Positions 42,079 through 51,781 of a stretch of 64,000 nt of DNA are shown here, one piece after another. The notes under the pieces were generated by a model. It was given only the letters and a program-made list of their open reading frames with translations, searched no databases and was not told the origin of the DNA. The translations under genes were made by a program, and so were the position numbers. Source of the stretch: CAWDJT01 sp963828705 (GTDB taxonomy: Bacteria > Desulfobacterota > Syntrophobacteria > Syntrophobacterales > Syntrophobacteraceae); assembly GCA_963828705.1 (NCBI GenBank), contig CAWHGA010000038.1, forward strand, positions 186,001-250,000, read 5' to 3'. Within the stretch, counting starts at the first letter, position 1. Each line of letters starts with the position of its first letter.

Positions 42079-44258
42079 ATGGATGACGAGGCACGGAATG
42101 CGACGTCGCGAGATGCGGTTGTCGAACGCCTGACCCACGGGGTGATCGCTGGTCCGGACGATCTGATGGGGATGGGGGAATGCATCAACCTCATCGAACT
42201 GTTGGAAGCCTCTCCCGAACCGGCCCCCGGGCATTGGCCGGCAACACTTGGTCAGCTCAAAGCTATTCTGATTTCTGTGATTATGGAGAACTCCAAGGAT
42301 GTTCAGCACGACTTGCAGGCTATCCGGGAACTCCTGAATCAGTTGAAGGCTAATGCCGGCGCAACGTCCATGGCACCGGCAGCAACGCCTCTGGTTCAGA
42401 CTGAGGCTGCCACCTGCCACGGTCAAGGTGGAGCCGGCTGCTGCGGTAGAGGCGGCACAAGAGGAAGCCGGGGGTGAAGTCCAGGATCCTGAGCTATTAA
42501 AGGATTTCATTGATGAAGCCAGGGAGAATCTGTCCAGTATCGAGCTGAATATGCTGGCACTGGAAACCAATCCGACCGACCTGGATGCTATCAATGACGT
42601 CTTCCGACCCTTCCACAGCATCAAGGGCGTGGCTGGGTTCCTCAATCTCCGGAACATCCACGAACTCTCCCATGAAGTTGAAAACCAGCTGGACGCAGCC
42701 CGTTCCGGGAAGCTCACCGTCACCGATGCCGTCATCGATCTGGTTCTGCAGGCGGTGGACATCCTCAAGGGGCTCCTTTTGGACCTGGAGAATCCTCCCA
42801 CGGAGGCGGACGGCCGGGTCAGATCTTCTGCTGTAGTTCAGGTCTTTTTAAACCGCATCCGAAAATTCGATCAGCAGCGAGGCGAATCCGACGCCCCGGT
42901 AGCCACCAGAAAGATCGGCGAGCTTATGGTGGAACAGGGCATGCTGGAACCTGACGAGGTTGAGGATGTTATCGCCAACAGCCAGGCAACCGGCCGCAAG
43001 TTTGGCGAGGTGGTGATTCAGGAAGGCTTGGCCGAACCCCGCGAGGTTGGCCAGGTGTTGCGTGAACAGCGGCAGGTTAAGGAAAGCTCTGCCGTTGTAC
43101 GTATCGACACGCTGAAACTGGACAGCCTGGTGGACATGGTCGGGGAATTGGTGATCGCTCAAGCCATGGTATTGCAGAATCCTGACGTGCAGAACATCAG
43201 GAACCAGAAGTTCCAACAAGACAGTGTTCAGCTGCGGCGCATTACCACGGAACTTCAGCGCATCAGCATGGCCATGCGGATGGTGCCCATCAAAGCCACT
43301 TTTCAAAAGATGACCCGCTTGATCCGAGACCTGGCCAAGAAATCCGGCAAGGAAGTCGTCCTGGAGATGAAAGGGGAGGAGACCGAGATTGACCGGAACA
43401 TGGTGGAGGAGATCTACGAGCCCTTGGTCCACATGATCCGCAATTCAGTTGATCATGGCATTGAACCCCCGGAGGAAAGAGGCCAGGTCGGCAAGACGGC
43501 ACAGGGAACGATTTTGCTTTCCGCTGAGCAGCGCGGGCATGACATCGTTATCGAGATCCGGGATGACGGCAAGGGACTTGATGCTGCCAGGATCCGAACC
43601 AAGGCCATTGAGCGGGGGCTTGTCCGGGAGGACGTTCACATTGAAGATGATGCCCTCTACCAACTGATTTTCCATCCCGGCTTTTCCACCAAGGAGGTTG
43701 TTACCGAAGTCTCCGGCAGAGGTGTTGGGATGGATGTGGTGAAGAAGAGCATCGAAAAGCTCAGGGGAAAAATCGAAGTGTCAAGCGTTTTTGGCCGTGG
43801 GAGCCGCTTTCAGCTGCGGCTGCCTCTCACCATGGCCATCATTGATGGTATGGTAACGCAGATCGGCACTGAACGCTATATCGTTCCCACCGTTGCCCTG
43901 AAAGAGTCCTTGCGGCCTGGGCGGGAAGCTTATCTGACAGTGCAGGGTCGAGGGGAGCTGATCAAGGTCCGCGACCACCTTATGCCACTCATCCGGTTAC
44001 ATCAACTGTTTGGACGTGGAACCGAAACAGGTTCATCCTTGGGAAGCCTTGGTGCTGGTCGTGGGGGAGAGCGGCGGCCGTTACTGCCTGCTGGTCGACG
44101 AAATCCTGGGTCGACAGGAAGTAGTCATCAAGAGCCTGGGCGGCTCAATGCGAAACCTCTTAGGTGTTTCCGGGGGTGCCATACTGGGCGACGGTAAGGT
44201 CGCGCTGATCATAGACGTCAAAGGTGTGGTCGATCTGTTTGAAGGGAGCAAGAGATGA
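42079..44258 (+). CDS. cheA: Chemotaxis histidine kinase CheA with unusual P2 region (two frameshifts)
   Basis: Read in frame 1 from ATG 42079, frame 2 from ~42415 to ~44025, frame 3 to TGA 44256-44258; joined ~725 residues. Order: unrecognised N-terminal helical domain (residues 1-110), Hpt/P1 with FHSIKGVAGF (phospho-His), then two short repeats of the GspE-N/MshEN type (KIGELMVEQGMLEPDEVEDVI, KFGEVVIQEGLAEPREVGQVL) where P2 is usually found, P3 dimerisation, P4 ATPase (HMIRNSVDHGIE, DDGKGLD, GRGVGMDVV) and P5 CheW-like. Phosphorylates CheY and CheB. The end overlaps the next gene by ATGA. Confidence 0.93.
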
Positions 44259-44872
44259 TGGGGGCCGTTGAGAAGGAAGATCTCGACGAACTGATTAAGG
44301 TACTGAAGCAGGCGGTAAAAGAAGCTGAGCACTTGGTCGACAGCACCGGCGGTGATGATCGGGTGGAACGTTGTCGCGAAAACGTGCGCAACTTCCGCAC
44401 TACTGCCTCCATGCTGGGCATACCCCTCCTGGAACAAGTTGGGCTTGCTTTGGAAGACTACATTGCCCGCGAACTGGCTCCAGCCAACGCCTTGGGGATG
44501 GCCGAGGTTTTTCCCTTTGCCCACGCTGCCAGTGCCCTGGTGGACGAATTGAGGCGGGCTGGAGCCGGGGATGGCGAACTTGCCTTTGATGCCTACGAGA
44601 TCATCGGCATTCTTGCGGTCACTTCAGGTCAAGACTCTGGTGGTGAAATCACCGAACTATCCGCAGACGAATTCCCCGCTGGTTTCTTAAAGAATTCTGA
44701 TCAGCTGGTTCAGGCCGAATCCGTGGTCCAGTCTGCCGTGGTACCCGTTGAAGACGCTTCAGAACCCGTTGTGGTAACGTTCCCATTGGATTCTGCCGAG
44801 GAATCGCTCCCGGTGGAACCTGTGCGCCGATTTCTCGAGGCTGAGCAGGATAATCGAAAACCTTGGAGGTGA
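44255..44872 (+). CDS. Helical protein coupled to CheA, possibly the N-terminal part of a CheZ fusion
   Basis: 205 residues in this frame from ATG 44255, overlapping the cheA stop by ATGA. The N-terminal ~110 residues are helical (DLDELIKVLKQAVKEAEHLV; FRTTASMLGIPLLEQVGLALED) and vaguely like an Hpt bundle, but I see no clear phospho-histidine. An acidic, Ser/Val-rich linker follows. At about 44845 the coding signal passes to frame 3, which has no start codon before TTG 44964 yet reads IIENLGGELVLAGDEGGGDG and continues into CheZ. A single ~490-residue protein with one extra base here is therefore plausible. Confidence 0.6.
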   Translation: MMGAVEKEDLDELIKVLKQAVKEAEHLVDSTGGDDRVERCRENVRNFRTTASMLGIPLLEQVGLALEDYIARELAPANALGMAEVFPFAHAASALVDELRRAGAGDGELAFDAYEIIGILAVTSGQDSGGEITELSADEFPAGFLKNSDQLVQAESVVQSAVVPVEDASEPVVVTFPLDSAEESLPVEPVRRFLEAEQDNRKPWR

Positions 44873-44963
44873 GCTGGTCCTGGCAGGTGATGAGGGAGGC
44901 GGAGACGGTAGCTTCCAGATTATTTTTCCTTCCTCACCCAAGAACCTGGAAAAGATCGAGACT

Positions 44964-45728
44964 TTGCTGTCGCCTTTCGACCCGAACCCGGAGTTCGGTC
45001 ACCGACTGACCAAACAGGATGCCAAAACGGAGAAGATCCTGGGGGCGATCAGGAAGTTCATGCAGGCTCTTTCCACCGGTGAGGTTGCTGGAGCGCAGGA
45101 TGTTTTGCTCGAACTGGCCGAACAGCAGAGTAGTGGTCTGTACCAGCATATCGGTGTTCTGGCGCGACAGCTTCATGATTCCCTTCGCAACTTTGCCAAC
45201 ACCATCGATCCTGATTTGGTCGAAATGGTTGAGAACAAACTGCCGGATTCGGGCAGCCGTCTCGAACACATCTTGGAGTTGACCGAAAAGGCAGCCAATA
45301 CCACTCTGGATCACGTGGAGGCGATGAAGGACCGCAACCTGGAGGAGCAGGCCAAGCTTACCCAATTGCGTGAGATATTTGACGGCCTGTGGGCCGTCGG
45401 CGATGCAGCCCAAAAGCGGCTTGACGAGACCCACCGGTTGCTGGGAGACCTTCGGGTTTCCTTTGCCGAAACCAGTAGTGACCTGATCACGGTGCTGACC
45501 GCTCAGGATTACCAGGACCTCACCGGACAGGTGATTCTCAAAATAATCCAACTTCTCAAGGACCTGGAGAAGAACCTGATAGATATCATTCGCACTTTTG
45601 GTCTGAAATCGGATGGGCGTAAGGCGGAGACGACCGATGAGCTTTACGGGCCAGCCCACATGGGGAAGACCGAATCCTTGCATTCCCAGGTCGATGTGGA
45701 TTCATTGCTGGCGGGATTCGGTTTCTGA
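44964..45728 (+). CDS. cheZ: CheY-P phosphatase CheZ
   Basis: About 254 residues from TTG 44964, but the same frame is open and coding-like from ~44845, so the real N-terminus is probably upstream or fused to the preceding ORF. CheZ is identified by its long four-helix-bundle sequence, the active-site segment LTAQDYQDLTGQVILKII (Asp and catalytic Gln as in enterobacterial CheZ) and a C-terminal tail ending VDVDSLLAGFGF, the CheY-binding type of ending. It dephosphorylates CheY-P. It ends the che operon. Confidence 0.9.
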   Translation: MLSPFDPNPEFGHRLTKQDAKTEKILGAIRKFMQALSTGEVAGAQDVLLELAEQQSSGLYQHIGVLARQLHDSLRNFANTIDPDLVEMVENKLPDSGSRLEHILELTEKAANTTLDHVEAMKDRNLEEQAKLTQLREIFDGLWAVGDAAQKRLDETHRLLGDLRVSFAETSSDLITVLTAQDYQDLTGQVILKIIQLLKDLEKNLIDIIRTFGLKSDGRKAETTDELYGPAHMGKTESLHSQVDVDSLLAGFGF

Positions 45729-45958
45729 GAGACGCTTTGACCGGCACGTAGCAGTCACAGATGCCGTCGCTTCGGTCCCAGTGCTTGTTTATGATCGAAG
45801 GGAAGTTCTTGCCCCGGCCTTTACCGGGATGATGGCGACGGAGTCGGGCGGGCTTCCGTCCTCGGTGGCCAAAGGATTTAAGGAACAGTGGTGAGCCAAG
45901 ACGGACGTAACCTGCCTTCAAGCAATCGCGCTGACCGCGGTACGGTTTGGGTATGGTA

Positions 45959-46771
45959 TTAGCGCATTCCCACCCGATTTCTCCCTGCCCTTTTGGCCTC
46001 GTACATCGCCTCATCAGCTCGGGCAAAAATTGATTGTGGATCTGAATCGGATGACTCTACCTGTGTCACGCCCAAGCTGATCGTAACGGGAACCCTCTTG
46101 CCCTGGAACAGAAAAGCCGTTCGCTCAATATGCTGCCGGAGTTTCTCCGCCACCACACAGGCATTCTGCCGAGTCGTTCCGGGCAGAATAGCGACGAATT
46201 CCTCGCCTCCATAGCGCGCAAGGAAATCCACCTTTCGCAACGAGGACCGAACACGGTTGACGATCTCGCAAAGACACTTATCGCCCGTTCTATGCCCAAA
46301 CTCGTCGTTCACAGCCTTGAAGTGGTCCACATCGAGCATGACCAGAGAAAAGAGTTGATTGTATCTCTTGAAACGCTGTAACTCTTCATCGATGCGTATT
46401 TCATAGGCTCGCCGATTGTGGATGTTGGTCAGACTGTCCAGTAATGCTTCCTGCTCCAGTGATTTGGTCCGTTCCTGAATCTGGTTGATCTCGCTTTTCA
46501 TATTGCGCAAGTGCTGCTGAAGTTCATCCATCTTGAGATTACTTTTTTGGATGCGGGCTTCATCCTGTTTGCGTTTCTCTACCAGAGCGGATTTCATGGC
46601 CTGCAGTTTGGCGGAAACAAGGCCACGGACCTCTTCGATGGTCTTACTGATGCTGACCGTCTCCCTGACCTCATCCACCTGCACATGCAGCGTTTGATTA
46701 AATTCCACATCGGCCTGTTGACTGTCCTGCGTGTCTGTCAAAGATGCCAACAACTGCACTTCCATTTCCAA
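45959..46771 (-). CDS. Diguanylate cyclase, GGDEF part (frameshifted gene, 2 of 2)
   Basis: C-terminal part of one gene with the next entry; the coding frame is open back to about 46865 (VSDELSRLIRSYLDTAIEE). A coiled coil (EKRKQDEARIQKSNLKMDEL...) leads into a complete GGDEF domain: LDSLTNIHNRRAYE, LVMLDVDHFKAVNDEFGH and the active site RYGGEEFVAIL. It makes c-di-GMP. No RxxD inhibitory site is evident four residues before the GG(E)EF block. It opposes the HD-GYP enzyme at 24.5 kb and lies between the che and flagellar operons, so it probably sets the motile-sessile balance. Confidence 0.93.
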   Translation of the reverse strand: MEMEVQLLASLTDTQDSQQADVEFNQTLHVQVDEVRETVSISKTIEEVRGLVSAKLQAMKSALVEKRKQDEARIQKSNLKMDELQQHLRNMKSEINQIQERTKSLEQEALLDSLTNIHNRRAYEIRIDEELQRFKRYNQLFSLVMLDVDHFKAVNDEFGHRTGDKCLCEIVNRVRSSLRKVDFLARYGGEEFVAILPGTTRQNACVVAEKLRQHIERTAFLFQGKRVPVTISLGVTQVESSDSDPQSIFARADEAMYEAKRAGRNRVGMR

Positions 46772-46865
46772 GAAATTACCATGTAGTTCACCGACAAATT
46801 GCGAAATTTGCTGCCGTTCCTCGATAGCAGTGTCCAGATAACTGCGAATGAGTCGGGACAGTTCA

Positions 46866-47627
46866 TCACTGACTTGACGCTAGGATGTTGGTGTCTAAGC
46901 AACTGCGAATGCGTTGCTGCAACTCCTCGAAAAGATGGTGGTGCTGATCACCGGGGCAAGTCGGAAACTGATCCATGATGCTGGTAAGCGAGTTTTGCAA
47001 TAAAGACAAGCAGGCAGAGGTTTCCCCTGCCGCAGGTTTCTTGTCCGATTCGGTACGTTTGCGCCAACTACCCCAGAATGACGGCGCCTTGCTGGTTTCA
47101 TTCTCGGGCCCAGCGGTTTCTTCCATCTGCTCTGTGAGGATAGTGGTTTTAAGATCCTCCAGACACCGCTCTTGTTCGACTACTGGGGCATTGCTGCTCA
47201 CGAGTGTCCGGAACCGACTGAGGTGTGCGGACGTGCCCCCGCTCTGCGAGTCACTTGCCAATACGATCATCGACAGGGTGGCCCTCTTGTAGAACTCGCT
47301 GATCTGGTCTATCTCTTTCTGCAGATCATCAACCTGCCTTCCCAGTTGCCGCTCATTTTGCAATGCCCGTCTGAGTCGTTCTTCGTTATCTTGTTCCTGC
47401 GGTGCCGACGACTCTCTTGAACTGCTCAGCGGAATAACAGACTCGGCAGTGCTGCGGGTAAGGCGATGAATGATGTCCCTATTGGGGATTAGCGACTTGC
47501 TAAGTGAAGTTGGGGTCAGGGCCTGACGGGTGGTAGAAAGCTCCTTCAAGGCTGCGATGATGATTTCGGCAAGCCGTTCTATGTCGAGTGCTGCCGTTGA
47601 GGAGGTATTGGGTGGTTTCTTGGTCAT
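46866..47627 (-). CDS. N-terminal regulatory part of the diguanylate cyclase (1 of 2)
   Basis: Start ATG 47627 with AAAGGAG upstream on this strand (a longer reading to 47681 lacks this). It is helical and coiled-coil rich (EERLRRALQNERQLGRQVDDLQKEIDQI), with no membrane segment, and resembles the N-terminal region of the cytoplasmic GGDEF proteins that carry a long alpha-helical dimerisation domain. A frameshift near 46870 (CTAGCGTCAAGTCAG on this strand) separates it from the GGDEF part. Joined length is ~555 residues. No sensory domain is recognised. Confidence 0.75.
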   Translation of the reverse strand: MTKKPPNTSSTAALDIERLAEIIIAALKELSTTRQALTPTSLSKSLIPNRDIIHRLTRSTAESVIPLSSSRESSAPQEQDNEERLRRALQNERQLGRQVDDLQKEIDQISEFYKRATLSMIVLASDSQSGGTSAHLSRFRTLVSSNAPVVEQERCLEDLKTTILTEQMEETAGPENETSKAPSFWGSWRKRTESDKKPAAGETSACLSLLQNSLTSIMDQFPTCPGDQHHHLFEELQQRIRSCLDTNILASSQ

Positions 47628-48145
47628 ACCGGCGATGGCTCCTTTACCCGCTGGATCCCTGCAAGTGGACTGGAACTCCAAATATCAAGAGCTTGCCTGA
47701 GACCTCCGTCTTCCCCGCTTCCTTTCGGCCGGTCGGGGTGAGGGGGCTTCACATCGAACTTCGATACAATGCTAATGTGAAATCGCTTCAACACTGGCGG
47801 CGACCGTTAGTGGTTCTTCGGCTACGGGGTGCCCATTTATCCCGTGGGGCCGGCCGTGGAGCCGCCTTATGCTGCCTGTTCTCAAACAGGTTCTTGTGAC
47901 TCCATTGTCTCGCCCCACAAATATGTATCACTGTAGCACCAATCCTCCCACGTCGTCATCGGGAATGAGAATGCTCAGAAGGGCTCGGAGCGAATTCCAC
48001 CCCATAATCATACCCAAAGACCCGCCCGGATATCAACACCTCGTCTCACTTAGGCTGGCTCAAGGGAATTTGCACAACAAGCACTTTCCCCTTAAGGAAT
48101 CCGGGTAAATTGCCGAGATAAATGGCAAGACAGGAAGTGATGGTT
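47628..48145. other. Divergent intergenic region between the diguanylate cyclase and flgM
   Basis: About 520 bp without a convincing gene; the short plus-strand readings here have poor composition and no ribosome binding sites. It should hold the cyclase promoter and contains a sigma-28-like element for flgM at 48093-48121. Confidence 0.5.
48093..48121 (+). promoter_or_regulatory. Sigma-28-like promoter upstream of flgM
   Basis: TAAGGAAT (48093-48100), 11 bases, then GCCGAGATAA (48112-48121). The spacing is canonical but both halves deviate from TAAAGTTT / GCCGATAA. FliA-dependent flgM promoters are common, giving feedback on FliA. Confidence 0.5.
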
Positions 48146-48258
48146 ATGGAGATCAGCGATATTCAAGTGCAAAGCGTGCTCCGCACCTACAGGAGGCGGC
48201 TATTGCGGGCAAAGCAGCCAACAACGGCGGGGGCAGTGAAATCAACATACAGACTATA
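48146..48258 (+). CDS. Small ORF before flgM, possibly frameshifted
   Basis: ATG 48146 with GGAAG upstream encodes 37 residues beginning MEISDIQVQSVLRTYRRRLL. The start resembles small uncharacterised proteins that precede flgM in related bacteria. After about codon 20 the neighbouring frame 1 (IAGKAANNGGGSEINIQT) reads better and runs into FlgM without a stop, so an indel may have cut a longer protein or a fusion. Function unknown. Confidence 0.45.
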
Positions 48259-48273
48259 GAAACAGGTGCAGAG

Positions 48274-48576
48274 ATGGAGATCAAAAAGGTATCCGGCTAC
48301 TCGGGTCAACAACCTAAAGTCCAGGAACTGGAAACCAAAGCGGACGTGGAGAAACGATCCGAAGAGGCGAAGGAAGCTGGAGGGCAGGGTGCAGCCGATC
48401 GGGTGCAGCTATCCAGAGATTACCAGGAGCTTAGCAAGGTTAAGCGGGTTACCATGGAACTGCCTGAAATCCGCGGTGAGCGGGTGGATCAGCTGCGCAA
48501 CTTGATCGCCAACAATGACTATCAGGTCAATCCGACCAAGATTGCTGACAAAATATTGGAGGAAATGATTGGATAA
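48274..48576 (+). CDS. flgM: Anti-sigma-28 factor FlgM
   Basis: 100 residues from ATG 48274. The N-terminal half is disordered and charged; the C-terminal half has the FlgM sigma-binding signature ELPEIRGERVDQLRNLIAN followed by YQVNPTKIADKILEEM. It binds FliA (encoded at 60.98-61.78 kb) and is exported when the hook is complete. It is encoded convergent to the flgK-flgL operon. Confidence 0.93.
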   Translation: MEIKKVSGYSGQQPKVQELETKADVEKRSEEAKEAGGQGAADRVQLSRDYQELSKVKRVTMELPEIRGERVDQLRNLIANNDYQVNPTKIADKILEEMIG

Positions 48577-48604
48577 GGTTCCCACACCAGTCTGCTGTGT
48601 AGCC

Positions 48605-48632
48605 TCAAGGCCACTTCAACGAGAGGCCTTGA
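48605..48632. terminator. Hairpin between convergent flgM and flgL
   Basis: TCAAGGCC (48605-48612) and GGCCTTGA (48625-48632) form a perfect 8-bp stem with a 12-base loop, 29 bp after the flgM stop. There is no long T run; termination is likely but not certain. Confidence 0.5.
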
Positions 48633-48768
48633 TGGCTCACATCGGTTTAATAGCTTCTTGGTCTACCCCCGCCTTCTGGTATGCTCCCAAACAACTTCCC
48701 ATCCTTAATGGTTATAGATGTTCTTCTCACGGCGTTGGTGTCAGGCTGTGCAGGGCTCAAAAATCACA

Positions 48769-48817
48769 ACGCCATGACCGAGGCGATGTTCGGGATCATG
48801 CCTTCGAGTCATGGCGT
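48769..48817. terminator. Inverted repeat after flgL
   Basis: ACGCCATGAC (48769-48778) and its exact complement GTCATGGCGT (48808-48817), loop 29 bases, lie 32 bp past the reconstructed flgL stop. It may end the flagellar operon read from the minus strand. Confidence 0.4.
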
Positions 48818-48848
48818 GCGATCAACGATCGCTGGAAGACTGAGCGGT

Positions 48849-49753
48849 CTACAGAAACTGCGTGAGGTTTAGCTTGGAAAGTGTGGATGTAGCCCTGCAA
48901 CGCAGCCTCATAGACGGTCTGCGTTTGCTGCAAATGAATGATCGCGGTCGCCGGGTCGGCTTTGGCGACGTCGTCCAACTGGTCTTGCTGAGAAGCTTTG
49001 CAGCGATGTCAGTATGCTCATCTTTTGCGCTCCAACCCGTCCTGGCGTGTCCCCGTCAGACCGGTCAGTCGCATCAGGTTCTGGAAGCTGTTTTCGAGCG
49101 CCGTCAGTTGCGCCTGGACGGTGGCGGTGTCACCGGCCTGAACCGCATTCTTAAGGGTCAGAAGTTGTTGCAGGACGTCGGTGCCGGCTGTGTCAAAGGC
49201 AACTTGGCCGTTGATGTTGACTGTTTCCGTAGTCCCCTTGCTGGTGCGCACATCCAGGTCATAGGCGGGGCCACCCTGGTAGGTGATCGCGGTGACGTCG
49301 CCATTGACGACGGTCATTCGCAAACGGCGCGGTGGTATAAGAACTCCCACCGAACAGGTACTGCTCTCCCTGTTGGCTGTTGGCCAGCGACACGGCTTCC
49401 TTGATAATTTCGTTGAGCTGTTGCGTCAACTCCTGGCGTTTCTCGGGCGTCTGTGCGTTGATCGAACTGTTCCCGATGCTTTTCGCATTCATTACCAGTT
49501 CGTTGACGCCGGTCAGGGCGGACTCTGTGGCTTGGTTCCAACTTGCGGCGAATTTCACATTCTTGGCGAGGGAATCCAATTCGCGAATTCCCTGCCGCAG
49601 ATCCATGGCTTGCGCCCAACCCAGGGGGTCATCGGCCGGTCTCTGCATCCGCTCGCCGGTGGCAACCATGTTCATGTACCGGTCCAGGTTTTCCTTTTGC
49701 CGGTTAATGTTGATATTCATTTTTTCGTAGGTTTGTGAAAATGCGACACGCAT
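48849..49753 (-). CDS. flgL: Flagellar hook-filament junction protein FlgL (several frameshifts)
   Basis: Start ATG 49753. The first ~145 residues are standard FlgL (SQTYEKMNININRQKENLDRYM, RMQRPADDPLGWAQAMDLR, QQGEQYLFGGSSYTTAPF). The frame then changes at about 49340; the middle part reads MTVVNGDVTAITYQGG to GLERK (~49020). Two further shifts within ~60 bases lead to QLDDVAKADPATAIIHLQQ and TVYEAAL, and a last shift gives the typical FlgL end ATSTLSKLNLTQFL with stop 48849-48851. All segments match one ~300-residue FlgL, so indel errors are far likelier than decay. It sits after flgK as usual. Confidence 0.9.
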
Positions 49754-49779
49754 GATGGTTCTCCTTGTGTCGTCCTCAT

Positions 49780-51131
49780 TTAGACCATGTTGAGAATGGT
49801 CTTCAGCATTTCATCGGTTCGCTGCACGATCTTGGCCGCTGCTGAATAGACCTGCTGGAACTTGAGCATATCAATGGTTTCTTCGTCTATGGAAACTCCC
49901 GACAGGGACTGTTGCTGGCCCTGGAGGTCCGTTAGCAAGGCCATCTGGAAATCCGCTCTGGATGTGGCGGTGGCCTGGTCTTGCCCGATCTGATGCTGGA
50001 AATAGGACACATATTGACTGAAGGTATTGTTTCCCAGAGTGGCAATTGGCAAGTCCTGCAGGCCGGCCACAGTCACTGCGGCGCTGCCATTGATGGTGGC
50101 CGCATTATTAAAACCGGCGGCGACCGCAATGGTGGCTGCCGAGGTGCCGGTGAAGACGGTGGCCCCATAGGCGGTATTCACCTGAGTAATCAGGTTCGAC
50201 GTGAAGGTGTCCAGGGTGACTTGGTAAGAGTCGGCATCCCCACCCTGGGCGGGTGGGAGCAGTCTTTTCAGGGTATACGAAAGACCACTGAGACTCCCGC
50301 CACTGAGACTGTTGCTGGCGGGAGCGATGGTGCCACCGCCGACAGGGGAATAGGAAACCAGATGGGTTGCGGAATCGTACTGGAGTTGCCCATAATTCTG
50401 GTCGGTAACCAGATTGACGGTAGTCGCGCCGTCGGTGAGATTCACTGTGACGGCGCCGTTGGGTTGCTCCGCATAGCTGATTCCAAGATACTGGGAGAGG
50501 TCGTTCAGCGCCTGGTAGCGAAGATCGCGCAGATCATTGGCCGATTTGCCCGTTCGCCTCATAGCTAATGATGCGCTGGTTAGCGTTGCCGATCTGCTGC
50601 AGGAGATCGTTGATCTTGGAGACCTGATCCGTGGCTCTGGGCGTCAATGCCCTGGACTGCCGTAGTCAGGCTGCTTTGAGCGTCTTGGATGGTAGCCACC
50701 AGGTTCTTGGTTTTTGCCAAAACCCCGTCCTTCTCGACCAATCCGTTGGGATTTTGGCTGAGGGCCTCCCAGGCATCCCAGAACGCTCCCAGATCACCTG
50801 CTAAGCCGGTTGTGCCGTCGTCGCTCAGCTGGGCAGAGATCACTCCTATCTGGTTGGACCGGGTGCGGAAATCAGCTTCCTGAGAGATGCTGCCCAGTAG
50901 TTGTTGCTCGATGTATTGATCCCGAATCTGGGTAATCTGATCGGCTCGCGTACCGTTCCCGATCCAGCCTGCAGCGATGAAGGTGGAGGGATTTGTGACG
51001 GTATTCACCCTTTGGCGCGCGTAGTTCTTGTTATCCGCATTGGCGATGTTATTGCTCGCTGTTTGAATCTTCAGTTGCTCGTTGAGCAGGGTGTTCCTCG
51101 AAATTTCCAATGTGCTGGTGAGCCCGGGCAT
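49780..51131 (-). CDS. flgK: Flagellar hook-associated protein 1 FlgK (frameshifted)
   Basis: Start ATG 51131 with a strong AAGGAGG. The N-terminus is typical (LTSTLEISRNTLLNEQLKIQTASNNIANADNKNYARQRV). The frame is lost between about 50570 and 50640 (at least two shifts around a helix reading DQVSKINDLLQQIGN) and resumes with SANDLRDLRYQALNDLSQYL. The C-terminus (SGVSIDEETIDMLKFQQVYSAAAKIV) is the conserved FlgK end. The joined length of ~450 residues is on the short side for the family. It forms the first hook-filament junction ring. Confidence 0.92.
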
Positions 51132-51132
51132 G

Positions 51133-51679
51133 TCAAACCTCCTTGTCGAGAGCAAGACCCTTAGTGTTGAGCGTCAGACGCTCCGCCTGGCCCTCCTGAC
51201 CGATACCGTATGTGCCGGGGACGAATAGCTCTAGCAATTCATCCCCATATGCCAAGGAACCTTGGATGAAGATCCGGTTGATTTCGTTGCCACGCTCGAT
51301 CTCCGACAGGACCTCTCGCAGCACCAGTCGCTTGTGAGCGGTTTCTGAAGAGGGCCAATCAACGGCAATATCCCTTGTGGCCGCGATGCTGGCCCCATGG
51401 CTCGGTCTTAAATCTAATCCCATTTGTGACGTTTCTTAGGACGTTCAGCCTGCCTCCGAGGTCTCTGACCAGAGCTTCCTTCTGGGTGACAAGCTGCAAT
51501 AGCAGATCAGCGTCGAATGTCTTCAACGCTCTGGTTTCGTCCTGAATCAACCCGAGCAACCGGTTGGCAACCTGCAGGCACTCTTGCAACGATTGCTCGT
51601 CCTGTGCCGCTTGGTCCTGCTCACCGATCTTTGGTTCAACCGCGGGGATCAACCCGGTCCCATCTGGTTGCATCGACAT
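51133..51679 (-). CDS. flgN: FlgN-like flagellar chaperone (frameshifted)
   Basis: Start ATG 51679 (GGAAGGATGG upstream). The first ~95 residues are helical (EQSLQECLQVANRLLGLIQDE, LLLQLVTQKEALVRDLGG), fitting FlgN, the export chaperone of FlgK and FlgL. The frame shifts near 51390 and the second part (SETAHKRLVLREVLSEIER...) completes the helical bundle, ending with a variable tail at 51133. The position directly before flgK supports the call; the sequence itself is weakly conserved. Confidence 0.65.
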
Positions 51680-51781
51680 GTACGACCATCCTTCCGTGAG
51701 GTACGGGCAGACCACAAAAACCCCCACCTTGTTACTGAAACAATCGGAATCCTGCTGAAAAAACTTTAACATAAGTCACCG

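Noticed and set aside
47628..48145. Short plus-strand genes in the cyclase-flgM gap
   Set aside because: Composition is poor, there are no ribosome binding sites or recognisable motifs, and they overlap the promoter region.
48862..49404. Plus-strand gene opposite flgL
   Set aside because: The minus strand reads as FlgL segments throughout, so this is a shadow.
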